Shown here: positions 1-5,757 of the stretch, in pieces
Position numbering within the stretch: position 1 is the stretch's first letter
Layout of the letters: each line of letters opens with the position of its first letter
Assembly (NCBI GenBank): GCA_965120415.1
Contig: CBCPNA010000009.1
Coordinates: 1-6,043 of the forward strand
Source: CBCPNA01 sp965120415
Lineage (GTDB): Bacteria > Bacillota > Clostridia > Lachnospirales > CAG-274
Reading direction: 5' to 3'
Length of the DNA: 6,043 bases
Notes under the pieces: generated by a model
What the model was told of the DNA's origin: nothing
Seen by the model: only the letters and a program-made list of their open reading frames with translations
The model's database searches: none
Position numbers and translations under genes: made by a program

Positions 1-2
1 AA

Positions 3-617
3 AGATTTTTAACTAAAAGCGATATTTTTAAATTTTATAAAAATTATAAAAAAAATCTTTATAATGACTATAATAATAGTTTAAAACAAAACACTTTTAT
101 TAAAAATAAAAATTTAAAATATTTACAAATTTATAAAACATTTTTTTACAATTATAAAAATATTTTATCAAATTATGCAAAATATTTTTTAAAAACAGAA
201 TTTAAAAAAAAAAATAAAAATAAATATAATTTTAGAAAAACTTTTTATAGTAAAGCAAAAGATTATAAAACATTATACAATTTTAATAATATTTTTAAAA
301 GGATATTTTTAAAAAATTTATTAAAGCGTTTTATTAAATATGAACATATCCAAAATATGCTTGGTAAAAATATAAAAAATTTAAGTAAAAATAAATATTT
401 ATATATTTTAAAAACAATAGAACAAAAAAATATTGCATACAAAAAAGATATTTTTAATATGCAATATAAAAAAAATAATGAAAATAAATTTTTTTATAAC
501 AAAAGCTATAAAGACTATAGCTATAAAAAGCAAGAGCTAGATATTAATAAAATTTATGAAAAAATAAAACAAAAAATTTTTGATGAAATTTTTATGCTAA
601 ATGGACATTTTTATTAA
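3..617 (+). CDS. 3' end of a long phage gene, probably tail tape measure protein (5' end outside window)
   Basis: The frame is open from the first full codon at base 3 to the TAA at 615-617, giving 204 residues. An ATG at 357 lies inside this frame and has no ribosome binding site, so it is not taken as the start. The tape measure protein spans the tail tube lumen and sets its length. I assign that role mainly from position, immediately before the XkdP-like gene as in PBSX, and from the end of the protein, a helix of the form IYEKIKQKIFDEI followed by a short aromatic tail ending HFY, which resembles the ends of clostridial tape measures. The composition is extreme: Lys, Asn, Tyr, Phe, Ile and Leu dominate, with no Val, Pro, Trp or Cys and only two Gly. 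G+C is 74 of 617 by my count. No catalytic motif is seen. It could instead be an unrelated or decaying gene, but the absence of stops argues that it is maintained. Confidence 0.55.
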   Translation, partial: RFLTKSDIFKFYKNYKKNLYNDYNNSLKQNTFIKNKNLKYLQIYKTFFYNYKNILSNYAKYFLKTEFKKKNKNKYNFRKTFYSKAKDYKTLYNFNNIFKRIFLKNLLKRFIKYEHIQNMLGKNIKNLSKNKYLYILKTIEQKNIAYKKDIFNMQYKKNNENKFFYNKSYKDYSYKKQELDINKIYEKIKQKIFDEIFMLNGHFY

Positions 618-635
618 AAGGAGGGTTAATATATT
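616..635 (+). promoter_or_regulatory. Ribosome binding site of the xkdP-like gene, deciding an ATT start
   Basis: AAAAGGAGGG at 616-625 is a near-perfect Shine-Dalgarno sequence that begins inside the stop codon of the upstream gene. Seven bases after its last G comes ATT at 633-635, in frame with the XkdP-like protein. The in-frame stop TAA at 627-629 rules out any earlier start. No ATG, GTG or TTG occurs in frame between that stop and ATG 702. Confidence 0.75.
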
Positions 636-1304
636 TATACATATTTATTTAAATACGATGACGAAACAAATATTTATCAGCTGCCTATACCACCAGAAGA
701 AATGATAACAGAAGTTAATTCTAACAACGAAATATACGAAACTTTAGGGAGCGGAGAAACAAATATTTTAAAAGATATAGGGCTAAGAAATATAAAGATG
801 GATATATATTTGCCTAATAATTTAAATCTTCCTTTTGTGCAAAAAAAGTATGCAGTTAACTGTATTTTAGATAAGCCTATTATATATTTAAATAAATTTA
901 GGCAATTTAAAATAGATAAAAAGCCTTTTAGATTTATGATTACAAGAATTTTGCCAAGTAATGAAGAAATATTTGAAACAAATATAAAAGTTTCTTTAGA
1001 AGAATATTCTGTTTATGAAAAGGCAGGAGAAGAAGGCGATTTTTATGTAAGCTTATATTTAAAAGAGTATAGAGATATTACGGTTAAAGAGTTTTCAAAA
1101 ATAGATGATACTTCTTTTTCTGAAAGTGTTAAAAGAGAACATAAAGAAGTACCAAAAACTTATACAGTAAAAAGTGGCGACACCCTTTGGGACATAGCAA
1201 AAAGAGAATTTAACGATGAAACACTTTATAAAACATTAATGCAAATTAATGGTATAGAAGACCCTTATAAATTGCAAATAGGTACCGTTTTAAGGCTAGA
1301 ATAG
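633..1304 (+). CDS. xkdP: XkdP-like baseplate hub protein with C-terminal LysM domain
   Basis: This 223-residue protein is about the usual length for XkdP, a tail protein at the junction of tube, hub and spike. I place the start at the ATT at 633. The residues it adds, YTYLFKYDDE then LPIPPE at 17-22, are the typical N-terminal strand and motif of the family, and a start at ATG 702 would remove them. Residues 23-150 match the family's core in outline (an LGxGExNIL-like stretch, then IYLPNN). Residues 176-223 are a LysM module with VKSGDTLWDIAKREF and a closing IGTVLRL; in phage baseplates such modules bind peptidoglycan or help attach the spike complex. A ribosome binding site lies 7 bases upstream. 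The gene follows the putative tape measure by 15 bases and ends 12 bases before xkdQ. Family assignment is strong; the start codon is inferred. Confidence 0.85.
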   Translation: MYTYLFKYDDETNIYQLPIPPEEMITEVNSNNEIYETLGSGETNILKDIGLRNIKMDIYLPNNLNLPFVQKKYAVNCILDKPIIYLNKFRQFKIDKKPFRFMITRILPSNEEIFETNIKVSLEEYSVYEKAGEEGDFYVSLYLKEYRDITVKEFSKIDDTSFSESVKREHKEVPKTYTVKSGDTLWDIAKREFNDETLYKTLMQINGIEDPYKLQIGTVLRLE

Positions 1305-1319
1305 GGGGGATAATTTATA
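1304..1319 (+). promoter_or_regulatory. Ribosome binding site of the xkdQ-like gene, deciding an ATA start
   Basis: Six Gs at 1304-1309 start in the last base of the xkdP stop codon and are followed by ATAATTT and then ATA at 1317. The xkdU-like gene has the same leader, GGGGGATAATTA, with its ATG at 4040 also exactly 7 bases after the last G. The match in sequence and spacing points to ATA at 1317 as the initiation codon. In-frame TAA at 1311-1313 blocks any earlier start. Confidence 0.7.
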
Positions 1320-2258
1320 AACATTTTATTATATACAAATGAAAGTATGCTTGATATATCAGAAAGTGTTGTAGATGATATTAATTTAACTATGTATTAC
1401 AAAGATGCCCCTTCTAATCTTGAGCTTAAGATATTAAAAAATAACTATATAAATATAGAAGAGGGAAATGCGATAGCTTTAAAAATAGATGAAGAAGAGC
1501 TATTTTACGGCTATATATTTACTATTGATTATGAAGAAAATACAACTTTTATAAAAGCTTATGACCAAATAAGATATTTAGTGACAAAAGATACATATAC
1601 ATATCAAAATAAAACGGCTAGCCAAATAATATCTATGATATGCGATGATTTTTGCTTAGAAAAAGGCGATATAGAAGATACAAGCTATATAATATCTTAT
1701 AGAATAGAAGAAAATCAGTCTATTTTTAATATTATATATAATGCATTAGAAATAAGCAAAAAAATGAACGGTAAAGAGTTTATTTTTTTTGATAATTTTG
1801 GCAAAATATGCCTAAAAAGCTTACAAAATATGACGCTAGATTTTATTATAAATTTAGATGAAGATGTTTTTTATTATAAAAAAAGCTATTCTATAGATAA
1901 TGATGTTTATAACAGTATAAAACTTTCTATACAAGATAGTAAGACAAAAATATTATCTACAATACAAAAAGAAGATGAAGAAAACAAAAGCAAATGGGGC
2001 ATTTTAAAATATTATGAAAAGCTTTCTAGCACATATACAAAAGCTCAAGCAGAAACTTATGCAAAAAATCTTCTTGAATTAAAAAATAAACAAAAGTTTG
2101 AAATTTATTTGAAAATGCAAGGATATGCAAACATAAGAGCAGGCAATATAATTAATATTTTAGATAATAATGTATATATACAAATGATAATCACAAAATG
2201 TATACATATTGTATCTAACAATTTTCATAATATGGAGCTAACTTTATCTTCTATATAG
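1317..2258 (+). CDS. xkdQ: XkdQ-like baseplate hub protein (gp27 / late control gene D type)
   Basis: This 313-residue protein is close to PBSX XkdQ in length. The family forms the trimeric hub ring linking tail tube to spike. Visible landmarks are an N-terminal strand NILLYTNE then DISESVVDDINLTM, a central stretch at about 83-112 (DQIRYLVTKDTYTYQNKTASQII) typical of the gp27-like fold, SKWGILKYYEKL at about 223-234 (the family's kWG-L-y-e motif), and GYANIRAGNIINI at 259-271 (the G-x-x-x-RaG motif near the C-terminus). The first in-frame ATG, at 1347, has no ribosome binding site and would drop the first ten residues; ATA at 1317 is preferred. The next gene follows after 9 bases. G+C is very low even for this window (10 of 60 in 1681-1740). 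Confidence 0.85.
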   Translation: MNILLYTNESMLDISESVVDDINLTMYYKDAPSNLELKILKNNYINIEEGNAIALKIDEEELFYGYIFTIDYEENTTFIKAYDQIRYLVTKDTYTYQNKTASQIISMICDDFCLEKGDIEDTSYIISYRIEENQSIFNIIYNALEISKKMNGKEFIFFDNFGKICLKSLQNMTLDFIINLDEDVFYYKKSYSIDNDVYNSIKLSIQDSKTKILSTIQKEDEENKSKWGILKYYEKLSSTYTKAQAETYAKNLLELKNKQKFEIYLKMQGYANIRAGNIINILDNNVYIQMIITKCIHIVSNNFHNMELTLSSI

Positions 2259-2267
2259 GAGGAAAAG

Positions 2268-2549
2268 ATGAATTTTTCAGAAATAATTAAAACAGCAGTT
2301 TTAAATATTATAAATAGTATTAAATTAACAGAAATATTTGTAGGAGAAGTTACCGATAGCAATAATTTTAAAATAAAAATTGAAGATAAACTTGTTTTAA
2401 CAGAAAATGAAATTATAAGAAGTAAAAATTTTTTAACTAATCCTAAAGTTGGTACAAAAATTTTATTAATACGTGAACAAGGGGGACAAAAATACTATTT
2501 AATAAATAGTATTATAGATAATACAGAAGAAGAGGAGGAAGATAGCTAA
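2268..2549 (+). CDS. xkdR: XkdR-like DUF2577 baseplate protein
   Basis: A 93-residue protein starting at ATG 2268, five bases after AGGAGG at 2257-2262. DUF2577 proteins (XkdR in PBSX) sit between the hub and wedge genes in contractile-tail operons and are thought to be small baseplate or spike-associated components; their exact function is not well established. Here an N-terminal helix (about 1-24) is followed by a small beta-rich OB-like part: FVGEVTDSNNFKIKI, a central KVGTKILLIREQGGQKYYLINSI at 61-83, and an acidic Glu-rich end. The REQGGQKYY motif is the best diagnostic of the family. The TAA stop shares its last A with the ATG of the next gene (TAATG at 2547-2551), suggesting translational coupling. 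Confidence 0.8.
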   Translation: MNFSEIIKTAVLNIINSIKLTEIFVGEVTDSNNFKIKIEDKLVLTENEIIRSKNFLTNPKVGTKILLIREQGGQKYYLINSIIDNTEEEEEDS

Positions 2550-2959
2550 TGCTTCCAGAAACAAGCATCTTTAGCACAAAACAATATTCTATAATAAAAA
2601 ATCCATCTAATACATTTAAAATTGATTTTAATAAAAATAGAGTTAGACATATATTTACAGGAATAGAAGCTTTAAAGCAAGCAGTTTTTAAAACTTTAAT
2701 GACAAAAAGATACACTTATGTAATATATAATTGGGACTATGGTATAGAAATAGACGATTTAATAGGTATGCCAAAAGGATATACTAAAATAGAATTAGAA
2801 AGAAGAATAAAAGATGCACTTTTGCAAGACGACCGCATAGAAGATGTTTATGATTTTTCTTTTTATGATATAGAAAGTGATAAAAATGCACTGGAAGTTG
2901 TGTTTTTTATAAAATCTATTTTTGGTACTTTAGATTTTGATATGGAGGTAAGTTTATAG
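2549..2959 (+). CDS. xkdS: XkdS-like DUF2634 baseplate wedge protein (gp25 type)
   Basis: This 136-residue protein matches the DUF2634/XkdS family, related to T4 gp25 and P2 gpW, a wedge component that nucleates the contractile sheath at the baseplate. The family signature is clear: a proline-containing N-terminus, NTFKIDF at 21-27, then GIEALKQAVFKTLMTKRYTY at 38-57, WDYGIEIDDLIG at 62-73, and ERRIKDALLQDDRIEDV at 84-100, the RI-D-V element of gp25-like proteins. AGGAGG at 2533-2538 lies in the end of xkdR, 10 bases before the ATG. Start and stop each overlap a neighbour by one base, so xkdR, xkdS and xkdT are probably translated in a coupled manner. Confidence 0.9.
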   Translation: MLPETSIFSTKQYSIIKNPSNTFKIDFNKNRVRHIFTGIEALKQAVFKTLMTKRYTYVIYNWDYGIEIDDLIGMPKGYTKIELERRIKDALLQDDRIEDVYDFSFYDIESDKNALEVVFFIKSIFGTLDFDMEVSL

Positions 2960-4050
2960 TGTATGAAAGCATGACTTATGAACAATTGTTAGAAGATGTT
3001 TTGGAGCGTATTTCTGAAAAATATGATAAAAGGCAAGGCTCTATTATTTATGATTGTATAGCCCCTTTATGTGTTGAGCTTGCAAAATTTTATTTACAGC
3101 TAGACAATGTTTTAAATGAGGGCTTTGCAGATACAGCAACAAGAGAATATCTTATAAAAAGGGCTAAAGAAAGGGGGCTTGCCCCTTATGATGCGACAAG
3201 CTCTGTTATTTTGGCTGATTTGCAAGGCGATTTTAGCCTATCAGGGGGCGAACGCTTTAATCTAGAGCAGCTAAACTTTTTTTATACAGGAGAAAAAGAA
3301 GAAGATTATTACAAATTGCAATGTGAGGAAGAAGGAGAAATAGGTAATATTTCTTATGGAGAGCTTTTACCTATAGATACGATAGAAGGGCTTTCTACAG
3401 CTAATGTTATAAAAATTTTTACATATGGTAAAGATGAAGAAGAGACAGAAGATTTTAGAGAAAGGTATTTTGAAAGTTTTGAAATACAAGCTTTTGGGGG
3501 CAATAGGGCAGACTATATGCAAAAGATAAAACAGCTTAATGAGCTTACAGAAATTTTGCAAAATGGGGGTATAGGTGGATGCAAGCTTTATAGGAGCAGT
3601 AAGGCAATAGGCGATGTATCTATTTATATTACAAACACAAGCTTTACAGCCCCAACAGAAAAGCTTATAGATTGTGTACAAAATGAAATAGACCCAAAAG
3701 ACTCTTCAGGCGATGGATACGGTATTGCCCCTATTGGGCATATTGTGACTATTTTTCCGGTAGAAGAAGTTTTGGTAAATATAGATGTTACGTTAGATTT
3801 AAAAACAGGCTATTCTTTAGAAGATGTTAAAGAATATGTAGAAGAAAAAATAGAAGATTATATAAAAACTGTTGCCAAAACATGGGAAGATGAAGAATAT
3901 CTTATTATAAGAATAAGCCATGTAGAAAGCTGTTTGCTCGAAATTTTAGGGATTATAGATATTAAAGAAACAAAAATAAATGACAAAACAGAAAATCTTA
4001 TTTTAGGAGAAAACGATGTTCCTATAAGGGGGATAATTAATGTTAGCTAA
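2959..4050 (+). CDS. xkdT: XkdT-like baseplate J family wedge protein
   Basis: A 363-residue baseplate J protein (XkdT; P2 gpJ / T4 gp6 relatives), which forms the wedge that links the hub to the outer baseplate and transmits the contraction signal. Landmarks in order: GFADTATREYL at 55-65 and ERGL at 71-74 (the N-terminal d-T-d-YLdr-a-e-GL motif), CEEEGEIGN at 122-130 (A-xxGxxGN equivalent), GGNRADY at 180-186, and GDGYGIAPIGH at 251-261, the most conserved element. The end, ILGENDVPIRG at 348-358, is also typical. The start is GTG, overlapping the preceding TAG (TAGTG at 2957-2961), with GGAGG at 2944-2948. It is the least AT-rich gene here (20 of 60 G+C in 3061-3120). It overlaps xkdU by 11 bases. 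Confidence 0.93.
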   Translation: MYESMTYEQLLEDVLERISEKYDKRQGSIIYDCIAPLCVELAKFYLQLDNVLNEGFADTATREYLIKRAKERGLAPYDATSSVILADLQGDFSLSGGERFNLEQLNFFYTGEKEEDYYKLQCEEEGEIGNISYGELLPIDTIEGLSTANVIKIFTYGKDEEETEDFRERYFESFEIQAFGGNRADYMQKIKQLNELTEILQNGGIGGCKLYRSSKAIGDVSIYITNTSFTAPTEKLIDCVQNEIDPKDSSGDGYGIAPIGHIVTIFPVEEVLVNIDVTLDLKTGYSLEDVKEYVEEKIEDYIKTVAKTWEDEEYLIIRISHVESCLLEILGIIDIKETKINDKTENLILGENDVPIRGIINVS

Positions 4051-4582
4051 TTATTTGCCTAAATTTATTGCTGATATAGAAGAAGTTTATCAAATTATGC
4101 AAAGTTTGCAAAATAATGTAGATAGTATTACTATTAACATAGAAGATATTTTAAAAGATTTTTTTATAAACGATGCTACACTTGAAGGGGTAAAAAGGTA
4201 TGAAGGTATGTTTAATATTACCCCTAAGCTTACAGAAAGCTTAGAAGAAAGAAAGCTTAAAATACTATCTATTTATAACGAAACCCCACCTTATACATAT
4301 AAAAAGCTAATTTTGATATTAAATGCTATTTGTGGAGAAGAAAATTATAGAATTTTTTTACAATATACAAATCTTGTATTAAAATTAAGAATTGGCTTAG
4401 ATAAAAAAGATTTGCAAAATCGTATTTTTGATATAGTGGATAAAATTATACCTTTAAATATATTTTTTAACCTAAAATTAGATTATAACATATGGCAAGA
4501 TGTTCTTTATAATAAATGGAATGATTTAAACAAATTTTCATGGCAAGATGTTTTAGAAAATACTCAAATAAGAATAAGCTAA
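4040..4582 (+). CDS. xkdU: XkdU-like DUF2313 baseplate protein (P2 gpI type) with C-terminal W-x-D repeats
   Basis: A 180-residue DUF2313/XkdU protein, the usual partner of XkdT; by analogy with P2 gpI it joins the wedge and provides the attachment region for tail fibres. Family landmarks are ATLEGVKRYEGMFNI at 46-60 (substrate-like t--g---wE---gi), SLEERKLKIL at 67-76 (the E-RR--I motif) and a PYTYKKL at 84-90. The end carries three Trp repeats eight residues apart: WQDV at 152, WNDL at 160 and WQDV at 168. The start ATG lies 7 bases after AAGGGGG (4026-4032), inside the end of xkdT. The holin follows after 34 bases, with no fibre gene between. Confidence 0.85.
   Translation: MLANYLPKFIADIEEVYQIMQSLQNNVDSITINIEDILKDFFINDATLEGVKRYEGMFNITPKLTESLEERKLKILSIYNETPPYTYKKLILILNAICGEENYRIFLQYTNLVLKLRIGLDKKDLQNRIFDIVDKIIPLNIFFNLKLDYNIWQDVLYNKWNDLNKFSWQDVLENTQIRIS
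4493..4552 (+). repeat. Direct repeat of TGGCAAGATGTT inside xkdU
   Basis: TGGCAAGATGTT occurs at 4493-4504 and again at 4541-4552, 48 bases (16 codons) apart, both in the xkdU frame and both reading WQDV. A third, degenerate unit (TGGAATGATTTA, WNDL) sits exactly midway at 4517. This is a short tandem protein repeat of 8-residue period rather than a mobile-element repeat. Confidence 0.7.
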
Positions 4583-4603
4583 ATAAAAATAGAAATTTTT
4601 ATT
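4582..4603 (+). repeat. Perfect AT-only inverted repeat upstream of the holin ribosome binding site
   Basis: AATAAAAAT (4582-4590) and ATTTTTATT (4595-4603) are perfect 9-base complements around the loop AGAA. The repeat begins at the last base of the xkdU stop codon and ends directly before AGGAGG. An RNA hairpin here would be weak, with no G-C pair, but it would separate the tail genes from the lysis genes and place the Shine-Dalgarno sequence at the stem base. With this base composition, chance cannot be excluded. Confidence 0.45.
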
Positions 4604-4619
4604 AGGAGGAGTTTCTATA
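4604..4619 (+). promoter_or_regulatory. Ribosome binding site of the holin gene, deciding an ATA start
   Basis: AGGAGGAG at 4604-4611 is a strong Shine-Dalgarno sequence. ATA at 4617-4619 follows 7 bases after the AGGAGG core and is in frame with the holin. No ATG, GTG or TTG occurs in frame before ATG 4710, which lies inside the first membrane helix. Confidence 0.7.
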
Positions 4620-5111
4620 CAATTTTATTTAATAATTGAATATTTTTTAGAAATAATAAAAAAAATTTTTGGGAGTACAAACGAAATTTTATTAGTATTT
4701 ATATTACTTATGTTTGTAGACACAATTTTTAGCTGGATAAGATGCTTTAAAAATAACAACTGGACATATTTTAAAGCAAGATGGGGTATCTATGGTAAAA
4801 TTAGCCAGCTTATTTTAATAGGAATTATATATATATTAAACCGTATTTTTAAAATAAAATTTATTATTTATATTGTTTTATATTATTTTATATTTTTTGA
4901 GATAGGAAGTATTTTAGAAAATTATTCTGCTATAAACCCAAATTTGCCAGAAGGGCTAGTAGAAGTTTTAAAAAACTTTCAGAAAAGTGCAGGAAATTTA
5001 CTTGTTGACAAAATAAAAAAACTTTTTGAAAAATTTTTTGGAGAAAAAATGCAAAATGATAATACAGATAAAATAAATGAAGAAGGAGAAGAGGAAAATG
5101 TTAATAAATAA
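4617..5111 (+). CDS. Phage holin, toxin-secretion/phage-lysis (holin_4) family
   Basis: A 164-residue membrane protein that should oligomerise in the cytoplasmic membrane and trigger lysis, letting the neighbouring amidase reach the wall. With the ATA start at 4617 the layout is an amphipathic N-terminal segment (1-18), a first membrane helix at about 24-41 containing LMFVDTIFSW (Asp35 at the family's conserved VD position), a Lys/Arg-rich loop with KARWGIYGKI (53-62), a second hydrophobic segment at about 63-78, a third at 82-97, then EIGSILENYSAINPNLPEGL (95-114), equivalent to the family's ISILEN...GLPiPe motif, and a charged cytoplasmic tail. A start at ATG 4710 (residue 32) would cut the first helix. 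It overlaps the amidase by 14 bases, a normal holin-endolysin arrangement. Confidence 0.85.
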   Translation: MQFYLIIEYFLEIIKKIFGSTNEILLVFILLMFVDTIFSWIRCFKNNNWTYFKARWGIYGKISQLILIGIIYILNRIFKIKFIIYIVLYYFIFFEIGSILENYSAINPNLPEGLVEVLKNFQKSAGNLLVDKIKKLFEKFFGEKMQNDNTDKINEEGEEENVNK

Positions 5112-5757
5112 ATTATTAGCAAATGAAGCAAACTTTTCTAGCGGACGTGTTGAAAAGATAGCTTATATAGTTGTGCATTATACAGCAAATGATGGAGATT
5201 TGGCAAAATCTAACTGCGTCTATTTTCAGACAGCAGGCAGAAATGCATCAGCTCATTATTTTGTTGATGAAACAGAGGTATGGCAAAGTGTGCTAGATAA
5301 AGATACAGCTTGGCATTGCGGTACATCAGGTAGCTATAAGCATAAATATTGCCGTAATTCTAACTCTTTAGGGGTTGAAATTTGTTCAGAAAAGGATACA
5401 AAAGGAGAATATTATTTTAATACAGAAACGATAGAAAATGCTATAAGTTTAGTTAAATACTTGATGGAAAAATACGATATATCAGCAGATAATGTAATAA
5501 GACATTATGATGTTACAGGAAAAATTTGCCCAGCTCCTTTTGTAAACAATACTATATTGTGGGCAAATTTTAAAAATAGATTAGAGGAGGAAGATTATTT
5601 GAAAGTAGAAAGAAGTTATAAATATGGAGAAAATGAACAAACTTTTACAGTTATAAATGATGAAGGAGAAAATTATATAAGGGTTAAAGATTTAGCAGCA
5701 CTTTTAGGAAAAACTGTTACATATGATAATGATACAAAAGTGACTACTATAATTTAA
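5098..5757 (+). CDS. N-acetylmuramoyl-L-alanine amidase (Amidase_2 endolysin) with C-terminal stalk-like domain
   Basis: This 219-residue endolysin should cleave the bond between N-acetylmuramic acid and L-alanine in peptidoglycan. Residues 18-162 are an Amidase_2 (T7 lysozyme/PGRP-like) domain: IVVHYTAN with zinc ligand His27, SAHYFVDE, WHCG at 72-75, LGVEICSE, and RHYDVTGKICP with ligands His136 and Cys144 plus the catalytic-type Lys142. Residues 182-219 (VINDEGENYIRVKDLAALLG then VTYDNDTKVTTI) resemble a copper amine oxidase N-like stalk repeat often found in clostridial surface proteins and prophage amidases; here it probably binds the wall or oligomerises. I prefer ATG 5098 over the upstream ATG 5077 because AAGGAG lies at 5083-5088. 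No signal peptide is seen, as expected for holin-dependent release. The terminator follows about 100 bases downstream. Confidence 0.92.
   Translation: MLINKLLANEANFSSGRVEKIAYIVVHYTANDGDLAKSNCVYFQTAGRNASAHYFVDETEVWQSVLDKDTAWHCGTSGSYKHKYCRNSNSLGVEICSEKDTKGEYYFNTETIENAISLVKYLMEKYDISADNVIRHYDVTGKICPAPFVNNTILWANFKNRLEEEDYLKVERSYKYGENEQTFTVINDEGENYIRVKDLAALLGKTVTYDNDTKVTTII
5585..5601 (+). promoter_or_regulatory. Internal ribosome binding site and TTG start within the amidase gene
   Basis: AGGAGG at 5585-5590 is followed 8 bases later by TTG at 5599-5601, in the amidase frame, exactly at the linker between catalytic and C-terminal domains. The site uses GAG GAG codons although GAA is the usual Glu codon in this window. 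Internal starts of this kind are known in several clostridial and enterococcal endolysins. Confidence 0.5.
5599..5757 (+). CDS. Possible internally initiated C-terminal fragment of the amidase (52 residues)
   Basis: Initiation at TTG 5599 would produce residues 168-219 of the amidase alone: a charged segment (KVERSYKYGENEQ) followed by the complete stalk-like module. In endolysins such as CD27L, CTP1L and Lys170, an internal start yields free wall-binding subunits that assemble with full-length enzyme. The Shine-Dalgarno sequence, spacing and domain boundary all fit this model; production of the fragment is inference. Confidence 0.4.
   Translation: MKVERSYKYGENEQTFTVINDEGENYIRVKDLAALLGKTVTYDNDTKVTTII

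Noticed and set aside
357..617. Separate small gene starting at ATG 357
   Set aside because: The same frame is open upstream to base 3 without a stop and there is no Shine-Dalgarno sequence before 357, so it is the end of a longer gene.
1..617. AT-rich repeat or origin-like region at the window start
   Set aside because: Despite the low complexity, one frame is completely open and ends just before a tail gene, so coding explains it better than an origin or a CRISPR-like array.
2512..2715. Reverse-strand reading frame of 67 codons
   Set aside because: It lies opposite xkdR/xkdS, which have clear family motifs; no ribosome binding site or recognisable protein.
3171..3187. GC-rich hairpin AAGGGG / CCCCTT with a 5-base loop inside xkdT
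   Set aside because: It encodes the conserved RGLAPY part of the protein and has no T run after it, so it is explained by coding constraint and is not a terminator.
3367..3681. Reverse-strand reading frame of 104 codons
   Set aside because: It is antisense to xkdT, a well supported gene, and its Cys/Tyr-rich product looks like an antisense artefact.
5077..5097. Earlier ATG start for the amidase
   Set aside because: No good ribosome binding site precedes it, whereas AAGGAG at 5083-5088 serves ATG 5098; the added residues MKKEKRK encode the SD itself.
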